Notes: generated by a model from the letters alone, not told the origin. 64,000 nucleotides of DNA from Mycobacterium gordonae (GCF_001417955.2 NZ_LKTM01000190.1:1-64000), one strand, 5' to 3'; shown: positions 45,100-54,524, numbered from the stretch's first letter. Program-made: numbers and translations.

Positions 45100-46238
45100 T
45101 GCCGGTCCGCCCTTTCGACCAGCGGGCCGCCCGGAGCGTCATTGGGGTTCGGCGTGTACCGGACGTCGGGGATCATCGTCTCCGGGTCACGGCCCCAGGA
45201 TTGCTCGAGTGCGCGCAGCGCTCCGGAGAAACCCGTCCCGGTGAGGACCGCGTTGTCGACGGCGCTCATGGTGAGGTCGAGGGTGAGCGACAGATTGTAG
45301 TAATCACCGCGGAACGCCTTGGGCACGGAGTCGACGTCGAACGGCCGGACCAGCATCAGCTTGAGCGCCTTGATCAGATACGGTGCGGCACGGCCGAACT
45401 CCCGCAACGGACACTGCAGTGCCACCAGATCCTGGTGCAGATCGCCCCGCGACGGAGACAGGTACTGGTCGGCAACCTCGCCGAGCCGCCCCACTGAGTC
45501 CACCGCATTGATCAGCAGGTTCTGCTTGTCCGCGAAATGCTGGAGCAGCGGCGGGAATTCAGTGAACACTCGGTCCAGCACGTCCGAGCGATGACCGACG
45601 TAGGTCAACAGCCGGTCGCTGGAGTCGATCGCCCTGGTGATGTCGTCGCGTTGCTCATTGAGTCGGGCGGTGAAGGTGTCGAGCTTGCCCAGGAAGGCCC
45701 TGATCTCGTTGGCCCGGCCATGCAAGATGTCGTAGACCTCGTTCTGCAACACCTCCACGTTCGGCACGCCGCCCCCGCGCAAGATCATCGCGAGACTTGC
45801 CAGCGTCTGCTCGGTGGTCGGATAGGTCGACGAATTCTTCAGTGGGATAGTGTCTCCCGGGCGCAGCGGCTCGGGAGATGGATCCGGTGGCGCGGCCAGC
45901 TCGATGTGCTGTGAGCCCAGCAGGCTGGTCTGCCCGATCTTGGCGGTGGCGTTCCGGGGTAGTTTGACGCCCTTGTCCAGGCGGAGCGTCAGGGTGGCGA
46001 CCCAGTTCTTCAATTGGATCGAGCGAACCGTGCCGACGAACACATCGGCGACCCGGATCCGGCTGTTGGTGTTGAGCGCCAGCGTGTCGGCCATCTGCAC
46101 GTAGACGGTGTAGGAGCCCGACCCCGATCCCGGACCCCCGGGCATCGGAATATTGGCCACCCCACGCCAATCCGCGCACGACACCAGCGCCAGCGTCGTC
46201 AGGAACAGGACCAGCCCCTGGCGGATGCGGACTTTCAC
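45093..46238 (-). CDS. mceE: MceE, Mce-family lipoprotein
   Basis: A 381-residue lipoprotein subunit. The signal peptide VKVRIRQGLVLFLTTLALVSC ends in lipobox ALVSC with C21 (motif shown in part: LFLTTLALVSC). An MCE domain (about 45-125, YTVYVQMADTLALNTNSRIR) precedes the helical region. MceE-type (LprK/LprN-like) proteins are the lipid-anchored member of each Mce complex. GTG 46238 overlaps the mceD stop as GTGA; a longer upstream frame lies inside mceD and is not used. Confidence 0.92.
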   Translation of the reverse strand: MKVRIRQGLVLFLTTLALVSCADWRGVANIPMPGGPGSGSGSYTVYVQMADTLALNTNSRIRVADVFVGTVRSIQLKNWVATLTLRLDKGVKLPRNATAKIGQTSLLGSQHIELAAPPDPSPEPLRPGDTIPLKNSSTYPTTEQTLASLAMILRGGGVPNVEVLQNEVYDILHGRANEIRAFLGKLDTFTARLNEQRDDITRAIDSSDRLLTYVGHRSDVLDRVFTEFPPLLQHFADKQNLLINAVDSVGRLGEVADQYLSPSRGDLHQDLVALQCPLREFGRAAPYLIKALKLMLVRPFDVDSVPKAFRGDYYNLSLTLDLTMSAVDNAVLTGTGFSGALRALEQSWGRDPETMIPDVRYTPNPNDAPGGPLVERADRQC

Positions 46239-47806
46239 GAGCCCGCCCCGCCCGCTACGGCCGCCTCCGCGGGCAGCGGCGGACCGGGAAGCGTGACCGG
46301 TCCGGGCACCACCCCCGGCCCCGGTGGCGGCGGCGGGATCGGCACCTGCGCCTGCAGGCCGATCGGCGGCAGCACCGGGTACTCGTCGTAGGCGTTCGGC
46401 GGACCCGGCGGGGTCTGCAGCCCGGACTGCGGGGGTGCGATGTCGGTGCCGCCCATCAGTTCCGCCAGCGACTCCGGGGTCAGCAGGCCCGCCGTGATCG
46501 GCCCCACCTGGGCACCCTGCATGCCCGGCGCGACCACCCAGCCGGGGTGGGTGTTGCGGTGCGACAGCGGGGTGTCGGGCACCCAGATCCCGGGCACCGT
46601 GGTGTCTTTGTAACCGTTCGGCGGCTGCAGACGCGGCTCGGAGTAGGCGACCTCCTTGGGCAGCGTCTCGGCCGTGCTGAACAGGTTCAGCCCCACCGGG
46701 AGATAGTTGAACTTGATCGCGTCGAGCACCGGCGCCAGGTACTGCGCGCACAGTTCGGCCGAGTCCTGGTAGCCCAGTCGGCTGCCGGCCTGAATCATGC
46801 TGCACATGAACTGCATCGGGTTGGCGAAGTTCGGGATAGCCGGGATCGACATGACCGCTCCGTGTGACGGGTGGTAGATCTGGCTGAGGTTGGTTTCCAG
46901 CGTCGGCAGCACGTGCAACGCGGTTTCCAATCCGTTCAGCGGCTCGGGTTGAACCAGCGTGGTGGTCAGGGTGGCCAGGTTTCCGACGTCCTGGGCGAGC
47001 ACCTCACGGTTCTCGGTCAGGAACGGGCGCAGCGTGGCGAGCAGGCCGTCGAACTGCTGAATGGCGTCGGCCAGCGCGCGGTCGGAACTGGTTAGTTTGT
47101 CGGTGAATTGGGCCAGGTTGGTGTTCAGCGCGACGAACTGCTTGTCGTCCTTATGCAGGGCGTTGACGAACCGCGCCAGGCTGTGCACCACCGCGAAGAA
47201 GTCACCACGACCTTCGTTGAGGGCGGTGAGCGCCCGAGACAGGCTGTCCAGTGTCGTGTTGAACTGCTTGCCCTTACCGGCCAATCCATCGGCGAAGGAC
47301 TCGATCAGGTCACCGAACGGACCCTTGGGCTGCTCGGGTGTCGGACCCAGCTTGTCGATGATGTTGGCGACGCTGGCGCGCAGCTCATCCCACTCGGTCG
47401 GCACCTGTGTGCGCTCGATGGGAATCACCGCGTGATCGGCCATCACCGGGCCGCCCTTGTAGGGCGGCTCGAGCTGAATACTGCGGGATGCCACCAGTGT
47501 CGGGTTCACGATGACCGCGGACGCGTTGGCGGGCACCTTGTACTTGTTGGCGTAGTGAAACGTCACCTTCATCTTGTCGCCGGCCGGCTCGATGGAGTCG
47601 ATGGAACCGACACGGACGCCCATGATCTGGACCTTGTCGCCGGAGTACAACGCGATCGCCGCGGGCAGGTAGGCGACCACGGTGTTGTTGCTCATCTTCT
47701 GGTAGAACTGCCACCCGACGAACGCGGCGACCAAGCCTACGATCACGGCCAGCGTGGCGATGACGTTCCGCGGCCGCGGCTTGCGAAAAGTGAAACCGTT
47801 GCTCAA
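46235..47806 (-). CDS. mceD: MceD, Mce lipid-import complex subunit
   Basis: A 523-residue Mce protein: transmembrane helix at about 13-33 (VIATLAVIVGLVAAFVGWQF), MCE domain about 40-120 (IALYSGDKVQIMGVRVGSID), helical region to ~400, and a proline-rich C-terminal tail (VPIPPPPPGPGVVPG) typical of MceC and MceD. It overlaps mceC by four bases (ATGA) and mceE by four (GTGA), so the subunits are translationally coupled. Confidence 0.93.
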   Translation of the reverse strand: MSNGFTFRKPRPRNVIATLAVIVGLVAAFVGWQFYQKMSNNTVVAYLPAAIALYSGDKVQIMGVRVGSIDSIEPAGDKMKVTFHYANKYKVPANASAVIVNPTLVASRSIQLEPPYKGGPVMADHAVIPIERTQVPTEWDELRASVANIIDKLGPTPEQPKGPFGDLIESFADGLAGKGKQFNTTLDSLSRALTALNEGRGDFFAVVHSLARFVNALHKDDKQFVALNTNLAQFTDKLTSSDRALADAIQQFDGLLATLRPFLTENREVLAQDVGNLATLTTTLVQPEPLNGLETALHVLPTLETNLSQIYHPSHGAVMSIPAIPNFANPMQFMCSMIQAGSRLGYQDSAELCAQYLAPVLDAIKFNYLPVGLNLFSTAETLPKEVAYSEPRLQPPNGYKDTTVPGIWVPDTPLSHRNTHPGWVVAPGMQGAQVGPITAGLLTPESLAELMGGTDIAPPQSGLQTPPGPPNAYDEYPVLPPIGLQAQVPIPPPPPGPGVVPGPVTLPGPPLPAEAAVAGGAGS

Positions 47807-49224
47807 CTCTGGCCTCCCGTCGTGCCTTCGGTGCGCGCCCCGGGCGGCGCGTTGGGCGGCAGCGGCACCGGAGTGCCGGGCACGTCCGGCGGGGCCTCGC
47901 CCGGCCGCCCGGCGATCGGGATTCCCGGTGTCGGGGGCAGCCCGTTCGGGTTCGGCGGCGAGGCCTGCACGTCGAGCGGGGCCGGGAAACTGCCGCCGAA
48001 CGGGCCGACGTCAACGCTGGCGCAGGGCAATGGATTCCACGGGCGCGGCAGCGCGTCCGGTGCCGGCGTGTACGAGCACGCCGATCCCGGCGGGACGGCC
48101 GGACCCGGATGCTCCGGGGTACCTTCGAGCACCTGCGGCGCGGGTGGTGGTGCGCCATTGGGGAACCGGGTGCCGTTGGGATCGGGGAAGCGGAAGGCGG
48201 GCAGTCCGGTACTGCGCCAGAACTCTTCCGGGTCCAGACCGCGCTCCTTGAACGCGGCATCGACGAACGGCTGCAGCATCCAGTACGGAAGCAGGTTGGA
48301 CAGGACGATCTTGAAATACGGCCCCGACGCGACGGACTCGCCCAGCGATGCCGCGAATGAGCTTACGAAAGTCAGAGTTTGAGCCAGGTCGTCTTTACGC
48401 TGGACCAGCACGTCGGTGAGGGTGTGCAACTGCTCCAGCGCCACATTCAAGTTCGGGTTGTCGTTGATGAACCCCTTGATCTGAGCCGCAACACCCGAAA
48501 TGTTCCGCAGCAGAGCGTCGATGGCCCGGCCGCGTTCGTTGAACGCGACGAGCAGCGCCTTGGCGTTGACCAGCAACCGGTTGATCTGCTCGCTGCGGTC
48601 CCCGAGAACGCTGGCCACCTTGTTGGCCTGCGCGAGCAGATGTTTGATCTCGTCATCGCGCTTGCCGATGGTGTCGGAGAACCTGGCCACGCCGTCGAGC
48701 GCGGCGCTGATGTGCGGGTAGGTCTGATCGATGGTCTCAGACAGCACATTCAGCGATTGCTTGACGGTGTCGATGTCCCATCCCGTTGCAGCCCTGACGA
48801 TGTCGAAGTTCGCGTCGTAAAGCTGGTAGGGCGTGGTGCTCTGGCCCAGCGGGAGCACGCCCCCGGGCCGCAGGACTTTCGTCCCCCGGGGCTCGATCTC
48901 GAGCACCTTCTTACCCAGGATGGTGTCGGTCTTGATTGCCAACCGGCTTTCGGTGCCGATGGTGTTGGCGCCGATGGAGAACTTGATCAGGACGTGGTCG
49001 CCCTCGACGTCGATGCTCTCCACTTTGCCGACATTGACACCGGTGATGCGCACCTTGTCGTTCTTGTTCAACTGACCCGATTCGGTGAATTGCCCGTAGT
49101 AGGCCGGGGCGGCGAACATCATTGGGACGCTGGTGAAACTCTGGCCGACCAGGACGACGAGCACCAGCACCGTGATGCCCATCAGCCCTACCCGGTTGCG
49201 GTTGAACTCGGTGAGTGTCCTCAT
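47803..49224 (-). CDS. mceC: MceC, Mce lipid-import complex subunit
   Basis: A 473-residue Mce protein: transmembrane helix about 15-35 (GLMGITVLVLVVLVGQSF), MCE domain (ESGQLNKNDKVRITGVNVGK), helical domain, and a Pro/Gly-rich tail of ~120 residues. ATG 49224 overlaps the mceB stop as ATGA; the longer upstream frame lies inside mceB. Two Cys in the tail (SACSYTP and LPCASVD) could form a disulfide outside the cell. Confidence 0.93.
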   Translation of the reverse strand: MRTLTEFNRNRVGLMGITVLVLVVLVGQSFTSVPMMFAAPAYYGQFTESGQLNKNDKVRITGVNVGKVESIDVEGDHVLIKFSIGANTIGTESRLAIKTDTILGKKVLEIEPRGTKVLRPGGVLPLGQSTTPYQLYDANFDIVRAATGWDIDTVKQSLNVLSETIDQTYPHISAALDGVARFSDTIGKRDDEIKHLLAQANKVASVLGDRSEQINRLLVNAKALLVAFNERGRAIDALLRNISGVAAQIKGFINDNPNLNVALEQLHTLTDVLVQRKDDLAQTLTFVSSFAASLGESVASGPYFKIVLSNLLPYWMLQPFVDAAFKERGLDPEEFWRSTGLPAFRFPDPNGTRFPNGAPPPAPQVLEGTPEHPGPAVPPGSACSYTPAPDALPRPWNPLPCASVDVGPFGGSFPAPLDVQASPPNPNGLPPTPGIPIAGRPGEAPPDVPGTPVPLPPNAPPGARTEGTTGGQS

Positions 49225-50261
49225 TGGGGCGTGCACCTGCCGGTGGGCTGCTTCCAGATCCGCACCGTGCGAACCGGGCCGCCGCCCTGCAAGCCGTTCC
49301 ACCGGATCGAGAGGTCGCAGACATAGAAGTTCACCCAGTCGCCGTAGAGACCGATGCTGCGTCCGATCAGGTTGAGCGCGGTGGGGGTCTTGTGGATGAG
49401 GTCGCTGAGCTGGTCGCGCTGATCGATGAGCGGCTGTTGGAAGGCCTGCAGGTAGTTGATCTCCTTGTGCAACAACGCGCGATTGTCCGCGAGCAACTCG
49501 GACACGGTGCCGGCGACGTTGCTGATGTTGGCCAGGCCCGCGGCCAGCGGGTCGGCGTGGTTGCTCAGACCGGTGATCAACCTTTCGAAGTTGTCCACCG
49601 TTTCGTCGAACTCCTGGCGGTGCCGGACGGTGGTGTCCAGGACGATGTTGAGGTTCTTGACCACCTCACCAATCGCCTGGTCGCGTTCGGCGATGTGCGA
49701 GGTCAGCTGTGCCGTCTGGTCGAGGATGTCGTTGATGGTTCCGCCTTGACCCTGAAAGACGGTGACGATGGCCGAGGCGATGGTGTTGACTTTGTCCGGT
49801 TCCAGAGCCTTGAACAGCGGCTTGAATCCACCGATCAGGGCGTCGAGGTCCAGGGCCGGTGAAGTCCGGGACAGCGGGATCAATCCGCCCGCCGGCAGTA
49901 TCTGGTCTGCGCCGTCACCCATGCCTCGTTTGAGCTCGACGAAACGATTCCCGAGCAGGTCGAGGTAGCGGATCTGCGCGGTGGTCGACTGGTACAGCTG
50001 GATCGAGCGGTCGATGGCGAAGTCGACCCGCACCCGGTTGCCACCGTCGATCAGGTTTACCGATTTGACCTTGCCGATCTCCACTCCGGAGGCGCGCACG
50101 AACTGGCCGTCCTTCAGGCCGCTGCCGTTGGCGAACTCCGCGGAGTAGGTGTTGGTGCTGGTGAAACGCATCTGTGCGAACACCACGACGATCGACACGA
50201 CGATCAGGAAGAGCACCAGCGAGACGATGCCGAGTTTGATTGCGCTACCGGTGATTTTCAT
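49221..50261 (-). CDS. mceB: MceB, Mce lipid-import complex subunit
   Basis: A 346-residue Mce protein, the same length as Mce1B as I recall it. Transmembrane helix about 8-30 (LGIVSLVLFLIVVSIVVVF), MCE domain (GSGLKDGQFVRASGVEIGKV), then a long helical region and a short C-terminus with two Cys (YVCDLSIRW and TGRCTPQ). ATG 50261 overlaps the mceA stop as ATGA. Confidence 0.93.
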   Translation of the reverse strand: MKITGSAIKLGIVSLVLFLIVVSIVVVFAQMRFTSTNTYSAEFANGSGLKDGQFVRASGVEIGKVKSVNLIDGGNRVRVDFAIDRSIQLYQSTTAQIRYLDLLGNRFVELKRGMGDGADQILPAGGLIPLSRTSPALDLDALIGGFKPLFKALEPDKVNTIASAIVTVFQGQGGTINDILDQTAQLTSHIAERDQAIGEVVKNLNIVLDTTVRHRQEFDETVDNFERLITGLSNHADPLAAGLANISNVAGTVSELLADNRALLHKEINYLQAFQQPLIDQRDQLSDLIHKTPTALNLIGRSIGLYGDWVNFYVCDLSIRWNGLQGGGPVRTVRIWKQPTGRCTPQ

Positions 50262-51565
50262 GGGTTGATCGTGTTGTCCCCGACTTGGCGGCCCCATACG
50301 TACTCGAGTGCGTATGGCGAACCGGTGTCCACGTGGTTGTACGGTGCGAGACTGGCGCCGGTGTCAACCACCAGGCTCGGCGCCGGCCAGAAGTCATGGT
50401 TGATCGGCTGCCAGCAGCCCGGCGCGCCACCCGGCCCACCACGGGCGTTCACCCGCGGAAGATTCTCCGGATAGGTGTAGGGATTCGGCGCGCCACCGAC
50501 CAACCCGGCCACACCCAGCAGTCCCTGCGAGAGCACTGCGCCGGTCAGCCCCGGCAGGGTCAGGATGCCGCCCAAACCGGACGTCAATTCGGTCATCGTC
50601 TTCAGTGCGTACCCGTTGCCGCCGCCTGTCGTCTCATACGCCGCCGGCTCGGCGTCGTGGTAATTCCTTATCGTGCAGAAGATTTCGGGACTGTATGTGT
50701 CGAACAGCTGGGCGGTGGGGAGCAGGTCCGAGATGCCGCGCTGCAGGTAGGGCCCACCGCGCTCGAAGATCTCTGCACCGGTGTTCCCCATGCCGGCGGC
50801 AGCCAACAGCGCGGAATCCAGTTCGGCTTCCTGCCCGTGTAGCGTGCGCGCGGTGACCACCGCGTGATTCAGCGCGTCCAACAGATCCGGCGCGGCGTTG
50901 TTGTAGGTGTCGGCCAGGGCGGCGAGCTGTTGAATGTCGTGACGCACCTGCGGCATTCGAGGGTTGATGTCGTCAAGGATGGCGTTGGCGTTGATGATCG
51001 ACTGCCCGACCTTGTCCCCCAACCCGGTCAGGGCCTGTGCGGCCGCGGACAGCGTGAGGTTCAGCTTGACCGGGTCGACCTTCTCCGCGATCGCGGTGAG
51101 AGTCTCGAACAGTGTATTGAACTCGGTCGTCACCGACCGCGCATCGATTTCCTGCGTTGATGAAATCCGCTGCGATGTCGGATTTTTCGGCGACGTGAGG
51201 GAGACGAATTTATTGCCGAAGACGGTGGTGGCCTTGATGTTGGCCTCCACGTTGGCCGGGATCAGCCTGATGGACTCCGGATTGACTTCCATAGAGAACT
51301 TGGCCACCGGCACGCCGTCGCGCTGGATCTCCGAAATGTTGGTGACACGACCGATTTCCACGCCGTTGTAGGTGACCTTCGATCCCGGGTCCATCACCAG
51401 GCCGGCCCGAGGGGCCACCATCGTCAAGGGAGTCTTCGGCGTCAGCTTGCCCCGGAACTGGAACCAGACGAACCCCAGCACCACCGAGAAGACCACCAGG
51501 AACGCCACCGCCGCCGTCTTATAGGGCGGGATGCGTGGCGGATTCTCCTTCACCGGCATGGTCAT
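50258..51565 (-). CDS. mceA: MceA, Mce lipid-import complex subunit
   Basis: A 435-residue Mce protein: transmembrane helix about 17-36 (AAVAFLVVFSVVLGFVWFQF), MCE domain about 45-125 (RAGLVMDPGSKVTYNGVEIG), helical region, and a Gly/Pro-rich C-terminus with Cys in GAPGCWQPINHDF. MceA is the founding entry protein family, now seen as one wall of the lipid tunnel. It starts five bases after the yrbEB stop. Confidence 0.93.
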   Translation of the reverse strand: MTMPVKENPPRIPPYKTAAVAFLVVFSVVLGFVWFQFRGKLTPKTPLTMVAPRAGLVMDPGSKVTYNGVEIGRVTNISEIQRDGVPVAKFSMEVNPESIRLIPANVEANIKATTVFGNKFVSLTSPKNPTSQRISSTQEIDARSVTTEFNTLFETLTAIAEKVDPVKLNLTLSAAAQALTGLGDKVGQSIINANAILDDINPRMPQVRHDIQQLAALADTYNNAAPDLLDALNHAVVTARTLHGQEAELDSALLAAAGMGNTGAEIFERGGPYLQRGISDLLPTAQLFDTYSPEIFCTIRNYHDAEPAAYETTGGGNGYALKTMTELTSGLGGILTLPGLTGAVLSQGLLGVAGLVGGAPNPYTYPENLPRVNARGGPGGAPGCWQPINHDFWPAPSLVVDTGASLAPYNHVDTGSPYALEYVWGRQVGDNTINP

Positions 51566-51570
51566 ATCGG

Positions 51571-52431
51571 CTACACCGTGAGGTTGAAGTTCGGGTTTTT
51601 GCCGTAGACCGCCATCGCGGTCAGCACCACCACGACGACGATCGTGATCAGCGACAGCCGCATCGACCGGCCCACCGCCTCACCGACGCCGACCGGCCCG
51701 CCGTGGGCGGTGTAGCCGTAGTAGGAGTGAGTCGTCATCACGACCACCGCGACCAGGATCACCTCGGCGAACGACCAACCCACGTCGTTGAGGCGCAGGA
51801 AGGTGTGGAAGTAATGGTTGTAGGTGCCAGCGGACTGCCCGTACAAGAAAACGGTGGTGACCTGCGTGGACACGAAGGCCATGGTGATGCCCAACGCGTA
51901 CAGCGGCACGATCACGATCAGGCCCGCCACCACCCGGGTGGACGCCAGGTAAGCGACCGACCTGACACTCATCACTTCCAGCGCGTCGATCTCTTCGCTG
52001 ATGCGCATGGCGCCCAGTTCGGCGGTGGCGCCGGCGCCAACGGTGGCTGCCAGTGCCTGACCCGCGGCCACCGGCGCCACGAACCGGACATTGACCATCG
52101 CGGCCAGGAAACCGGTGAAGGCCTCGACACCGATATTCCCCAGCGACGCGTAGCCCTGGATGGCGACCAACGAACCCGCGGAGAGGGTGATGAACCCGAC
52201 GATGGCGGCCGTGCCGCCGGCCACGGCCATCGCGCCGGTGCCCATCCCCATCTGGGCGACCATCCGCACCAGCTCCTTGGGGTAGCGGCGCAGGGCGAAC
52301 GGGATCTGGGCGACGGCGGTCACCGCGAACCAGACCATCTGGCCGAGCTCCAGCAGCACCTTGGCCGGCACTTCCCCGTAGCGACCGAGGTTTGCTCGGG
52401 GCCTCCTGAGATATGTTGCGGCGGTGGCCAT
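51571..52431 (-). CDS. yrbEB: YrbEB, MlaE-type permease of the Mce transporter
   Basis: A 286-residue MlaE/YrbE permease with five to six transmembrane helices (GTAAIVGFITLSAGSLVAI, VVAGLIVIVPLYALGITMAF, SLITIVVVVVLTAMAVYG). The conserved EEIDALEVM loop (about residue 150), which contacts the MceG ATPase, is present. It pairs with YrbEA to form the inner-membrane channel. The ATPase is not encoded in this window. It begins one base after yrbEA ends. Confidence 0.93.
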   Translation of the reverse strand: MATAATYLRRPRANLGRYGEVPAKVLLELGQMVWFAVTAVAQIPFALRRYPKELVRMVAQMGMGTGAMAVAGGTAAIVGFITLSAGSLVAIQGYASLGNIGVEAFTGFLAAMVNVRFVAPVAAGQALAATVGAGATAELGAMRISEEIDALEVMSVRSVAYLASTRVVAGLIVIVPLYALGITMAFVSTQVTTVFLYGQSAGTYNHYFHTFLRLNDVGWSFAEVILVAVVVMTTHSYYGYTAHGGPVGVGEAVGRSMRLSLITIVVVVVLTAMAVYGKNPNFNLTV

Positions 52432-52432
52432 A

Positions 52433-53227
52433 TCAGCGCCCCGTTCCGAATCGGACGCCGATCGTGGTCAGTGCCGCGTTGACCGCGAACAGCGCGATGA
52501 AACACAACACGACCGTCTCGTTGACGGCCGTGCCCAGGCCCTTGGACCCGCCGCGGACGATCAGGCCGCGGTAGCAGCCGACCAACCCCGCGATCAGCCC
52601 GAAGGTCGCGGCCTTGATGTTCGCGATCACCACTTCGGGCAGGCCGGTGAGGGCGGTCAGGGTGGACAGATAAGCACCGCTGGAGACGTTCTGCAGGTAC
52701 ACGCTGAACAGGTAGCCGCCGCCCAGTCCGACGGCGATCACCAAGCCGTTGAGCAGCACGGCGACGATCGTCGATGCGACGACGCGGGGGAGCACCAGTC
52801 GGTGGATGGGGTCGATGCCGAGCACCTCGAGCGCGTCGATCTCCTCACGGATGGTGCGCGCGCCGAGGTCGGCGCAGATGGCCGTGCCCCCGGCGCCCGC
52901 GACCACCAGCACCGTCACGATCGGCCCCAGTTGAGTGACCGCGCCGATCCCCGCGCCGGCCCCGGAGACGTCGGCCGCACCGAACTCGGCCAGCAGGACA
53001 TTGAGGGTGAAGATGAGCAGCACGGTTTCGGGGATCGACACCGCGATGGTGGGTAGCAGTGACACCCGCATCAGGAACCAGCCGATCCAGATGAACTCGC
53101 GCCACTCGAACGGCCGTTTCAGGGCTTTGGCGGTCAGCACGCACATCCGGAAGAACCCGCCGGCCACTTCGGTGCCCGGCCGGATCTTGTTGCCCACCCG
53201 GCCGGCGATGGTGTGTGAGGCGGTCAT
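52433..53227 (-). CDS. yrbEA: YrbEA, MlaE-type permease of the Mce transporter
   Basis: A 264-residue MlaE/YrbE permease with the coupling motif REEIDALEVLGIDPIHRLVL (about residues 125-145) and helices such as VASTIVAVLLNGLVIAVGLG. It is the first gene of the eight-gene mce operon. ATG 53227 is used; ATG 53233 adds two residues. The 469 bases upstream contain two candidate promoters, each with a copy of the TetR-type operator, and the TetR gene lies beyond them on the same strand. Confidence 0.92.
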   Translation of the reverse strand: MTASHTIAGRVGNKIRPGTEVAGGFFRMCVLTAKALKRPFEWREFIWIGWFLMRVSLLPTIAVSIPETVLLIFTLNVLLAEFGAADVSGAGAGIGAVTQLGPIVTVLVVAGAGGTAICADLGARTIREEIDALEVLGIDPIHRLVLPRVVASTIVAVLLNGLVIAVGLGGGYLFSVYLQNVSSGAYLSTLTALTGLPEVVIANIKAATFGLIAGLVGCYRGLIVRGGSKGLGTAVNETVVLCFIALFAVNAALTTIGVRFGTGR

Positions 53228-53424
53228 CGGCATGGACTCCAGGCGGCGACCGGCGGGTTGGCGTCGTGATACCTAATTCGGTTGCGGGACAGCATTTCTC
53301 GACTCCCGGTAGGGCGGTGCATAGCAGCGGTTGCACCGTTCGGGCGCAGTACATGGTCGGGTTGACCGGCAGTCCCGGTCCCCACCCTTCGGCTCCATGC
53401 CGCCCGCGATTGCGCCACGGCGCA

Positions 53425-53454
53425 ACTATGGCATTAGACCGTACGTGCAGTCAA
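53425..53454 (-). promoter_or_regulatory. mce operon promoter (proximal) with TetR-type operator
   Basis: Minus-strand TTGACT (53449-53454) and CATAGT (53425-53430) are 18 bases apart. The 16-base motif GACCGTACGTGCAGTC (53437-53452) covers the -35 and most of the spacer. The start would be ~190 bases before yrbEA. Confidence 0.68.
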
Positions 53455-53612
53455 CAGATTGCAAAATCTCGATGCTGCGCCGGATGCTGCTTGCTTCGGC
53501 GCGGACCTCCCACCGCTGGCGTTTACCGGCTCTGAGCTGGGAATTTACGCTACTTCGATGTTCACCGGGTGCAGTGACGTCGCGGCGGTGCGGTCTTCGG
53601 TACGGCGCGTCA

Positions 53613-53642
53613 GACTATACGTACAGTCAGCATCCATTTGAA
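53613..53642 (-). promoter_or_regulatory. mce operon promoter (distal) with TetR-type operator
   Basis: Minus-strand TTCAAA (53637-53642) and TATAGT (53614-53619) are 17 bases apart. The operator GACTATACGTACAGTC (53613-53628), 14 of 16 bases palindromic, contains the -10. The rest of 53228-53696 holds no gene that I can support. Confidence 0.68.
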
Positions 53643-53696
53643 CGGCTGGTCGCGACCAATTCTCCACGCGGCGAGCAGGATTCGGTTTGTTTCCGG

Positions 53697-54368
53697 TCAG
53701 TGCGAGCCGGCGGTGACCGCGCTGAGACACTCGCGCACCACCGAGATGACGTCCGACGATGGACTGGCCCATTTGTTCAGCCCCAGCCGGTCCAACAGCA
53801 GTCCGCCGAGGAATACGTCCACGAATGCGGCGCCCACTCGTTCGGGGGTCCGGGAGTCGTTGGGGTCGAACCACACCCACATCCACTCGAGCGATCCCCA
53901 GAGCTGTAGTGCCGCGAGATCGACGTCGACACTTCGGAATACGCCGCACTCCACCCCGTTGCGGATCTCATCGATGGTGAGTGCCTGCAATTGGTGGCGC
54001 AATTTGCGCACCTGCTGCATTGCCGGATCGTCCGCCAACTGCACCACTTCCCGCTGGCTCGCCACCGTCGCGTCGCGCGCCATCACCTGCAGCAGTGCGG
54101 ACGTGAAAATGATGGCGGCGATGCGCTCGTGCGGGGCAGCCACCCGATCCCACACCATCCGCAACACGTCGAGCTGGTTTGCCAGATGGGCTTCGGTCAG
54201 CTCCCGGAGCATCTGCGCCTTGGTGCCGAAGTGGTGAACGATGGTGCCCTTGGACATTCCCAACTCATCGGCAATATCACCGATATTTGTTCTCTCATAA
54301 CCACGTTCGGCGACGTAGCGGACAAACGCGTCGAGAATCTCGCTACGTCTGCCAGGTGATCTGGGCAT
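53697..54368 (-). CDS. TetR-family transcriptional regulator of the mce operon
   Basis: A 223-residue TetR protein. Residues ~8-55 are the helix-turn-helix domain (RRSEILDAFVRYVAERGYER, TNIGDIADELGMSKGTIVHH, FGTKAQMLREL); the rest is a helical ligand-binding domain (LWGSLEWMWVWFDPNDSRTP). It is a single TetR unit, unlike the long two-unit Mce3R, and its operator is not the KstR motif. ATG 54368. A copy of the operator lies 22 bases upstream, two more lie before yrbEA, and one lies after mceF, so it likely represses itself and the operon in response to a lipid-derived ligand. Confidence 0.9.
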   Translation of the reverse strand: MPRSPGRRSEILDAFVRYVAERGYERTNIGDIADELGMSKGTIVHHFGTKAQMLRELTEAHLANQLDVLRMVWDRVAAPHERIAAIIFTSALLQVMARDATVASQREVVQLADDPAMQQVRKLRHQLQALTIDEIRNGVECGVFRSVDVDLAALQLWGSLEWMWVWFDPNDSRTPERVGAAFVDVFLGGLLLDRLGLNKWASPSSDVISVVRECLSAVTAGSH

Positions 54369-54389
54369 TTGACACCTTCGGCGTAGACT

Positions 54390-54412
54390 AACCGTACGAA
54401 CGGTCTATCATA
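54390..54412 (-). promoter_or_regulatory. tetR promoter region with autoregulatory operator
   Basis: AACCGTACGAACGGTC (54390-54405) matches the other three sites at 12 of 16 or more positions; its core ACCGTNCGNACGGT is palindromic. TATGAT (minus strand, 54407-54412) abuts it as a likely -10, so the transcription start falls in the operator, ~30 bases before the ATG. Confidence 0.68.
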
Positions 54413-54524
54413 ACCATCGCCGCCTGAACATCCCCCCACGACATCCGCGTCATCCTCGGCGCAAGCACCAGCCGGCGCACACCCACACGCCGGCCGCGAC
54501 GAGTTCCGGGTCGGAACTCGGGAT

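Noticed and set aside
51535..52482. Plus-strand frame of 315 codons opposite yrbEB
   Set aside because: Composition is His/Asp/Gly/Gln-rich shadow coding; yrbEB on the other strand has clear family motifs.
54197..54524. Extension of the small gene at 54841 into the tetR region
   Set aside because: It crosses the operator and tetR start in another frame, with Arg/Cys-rich nonsense; a one-base shift explains the data better.
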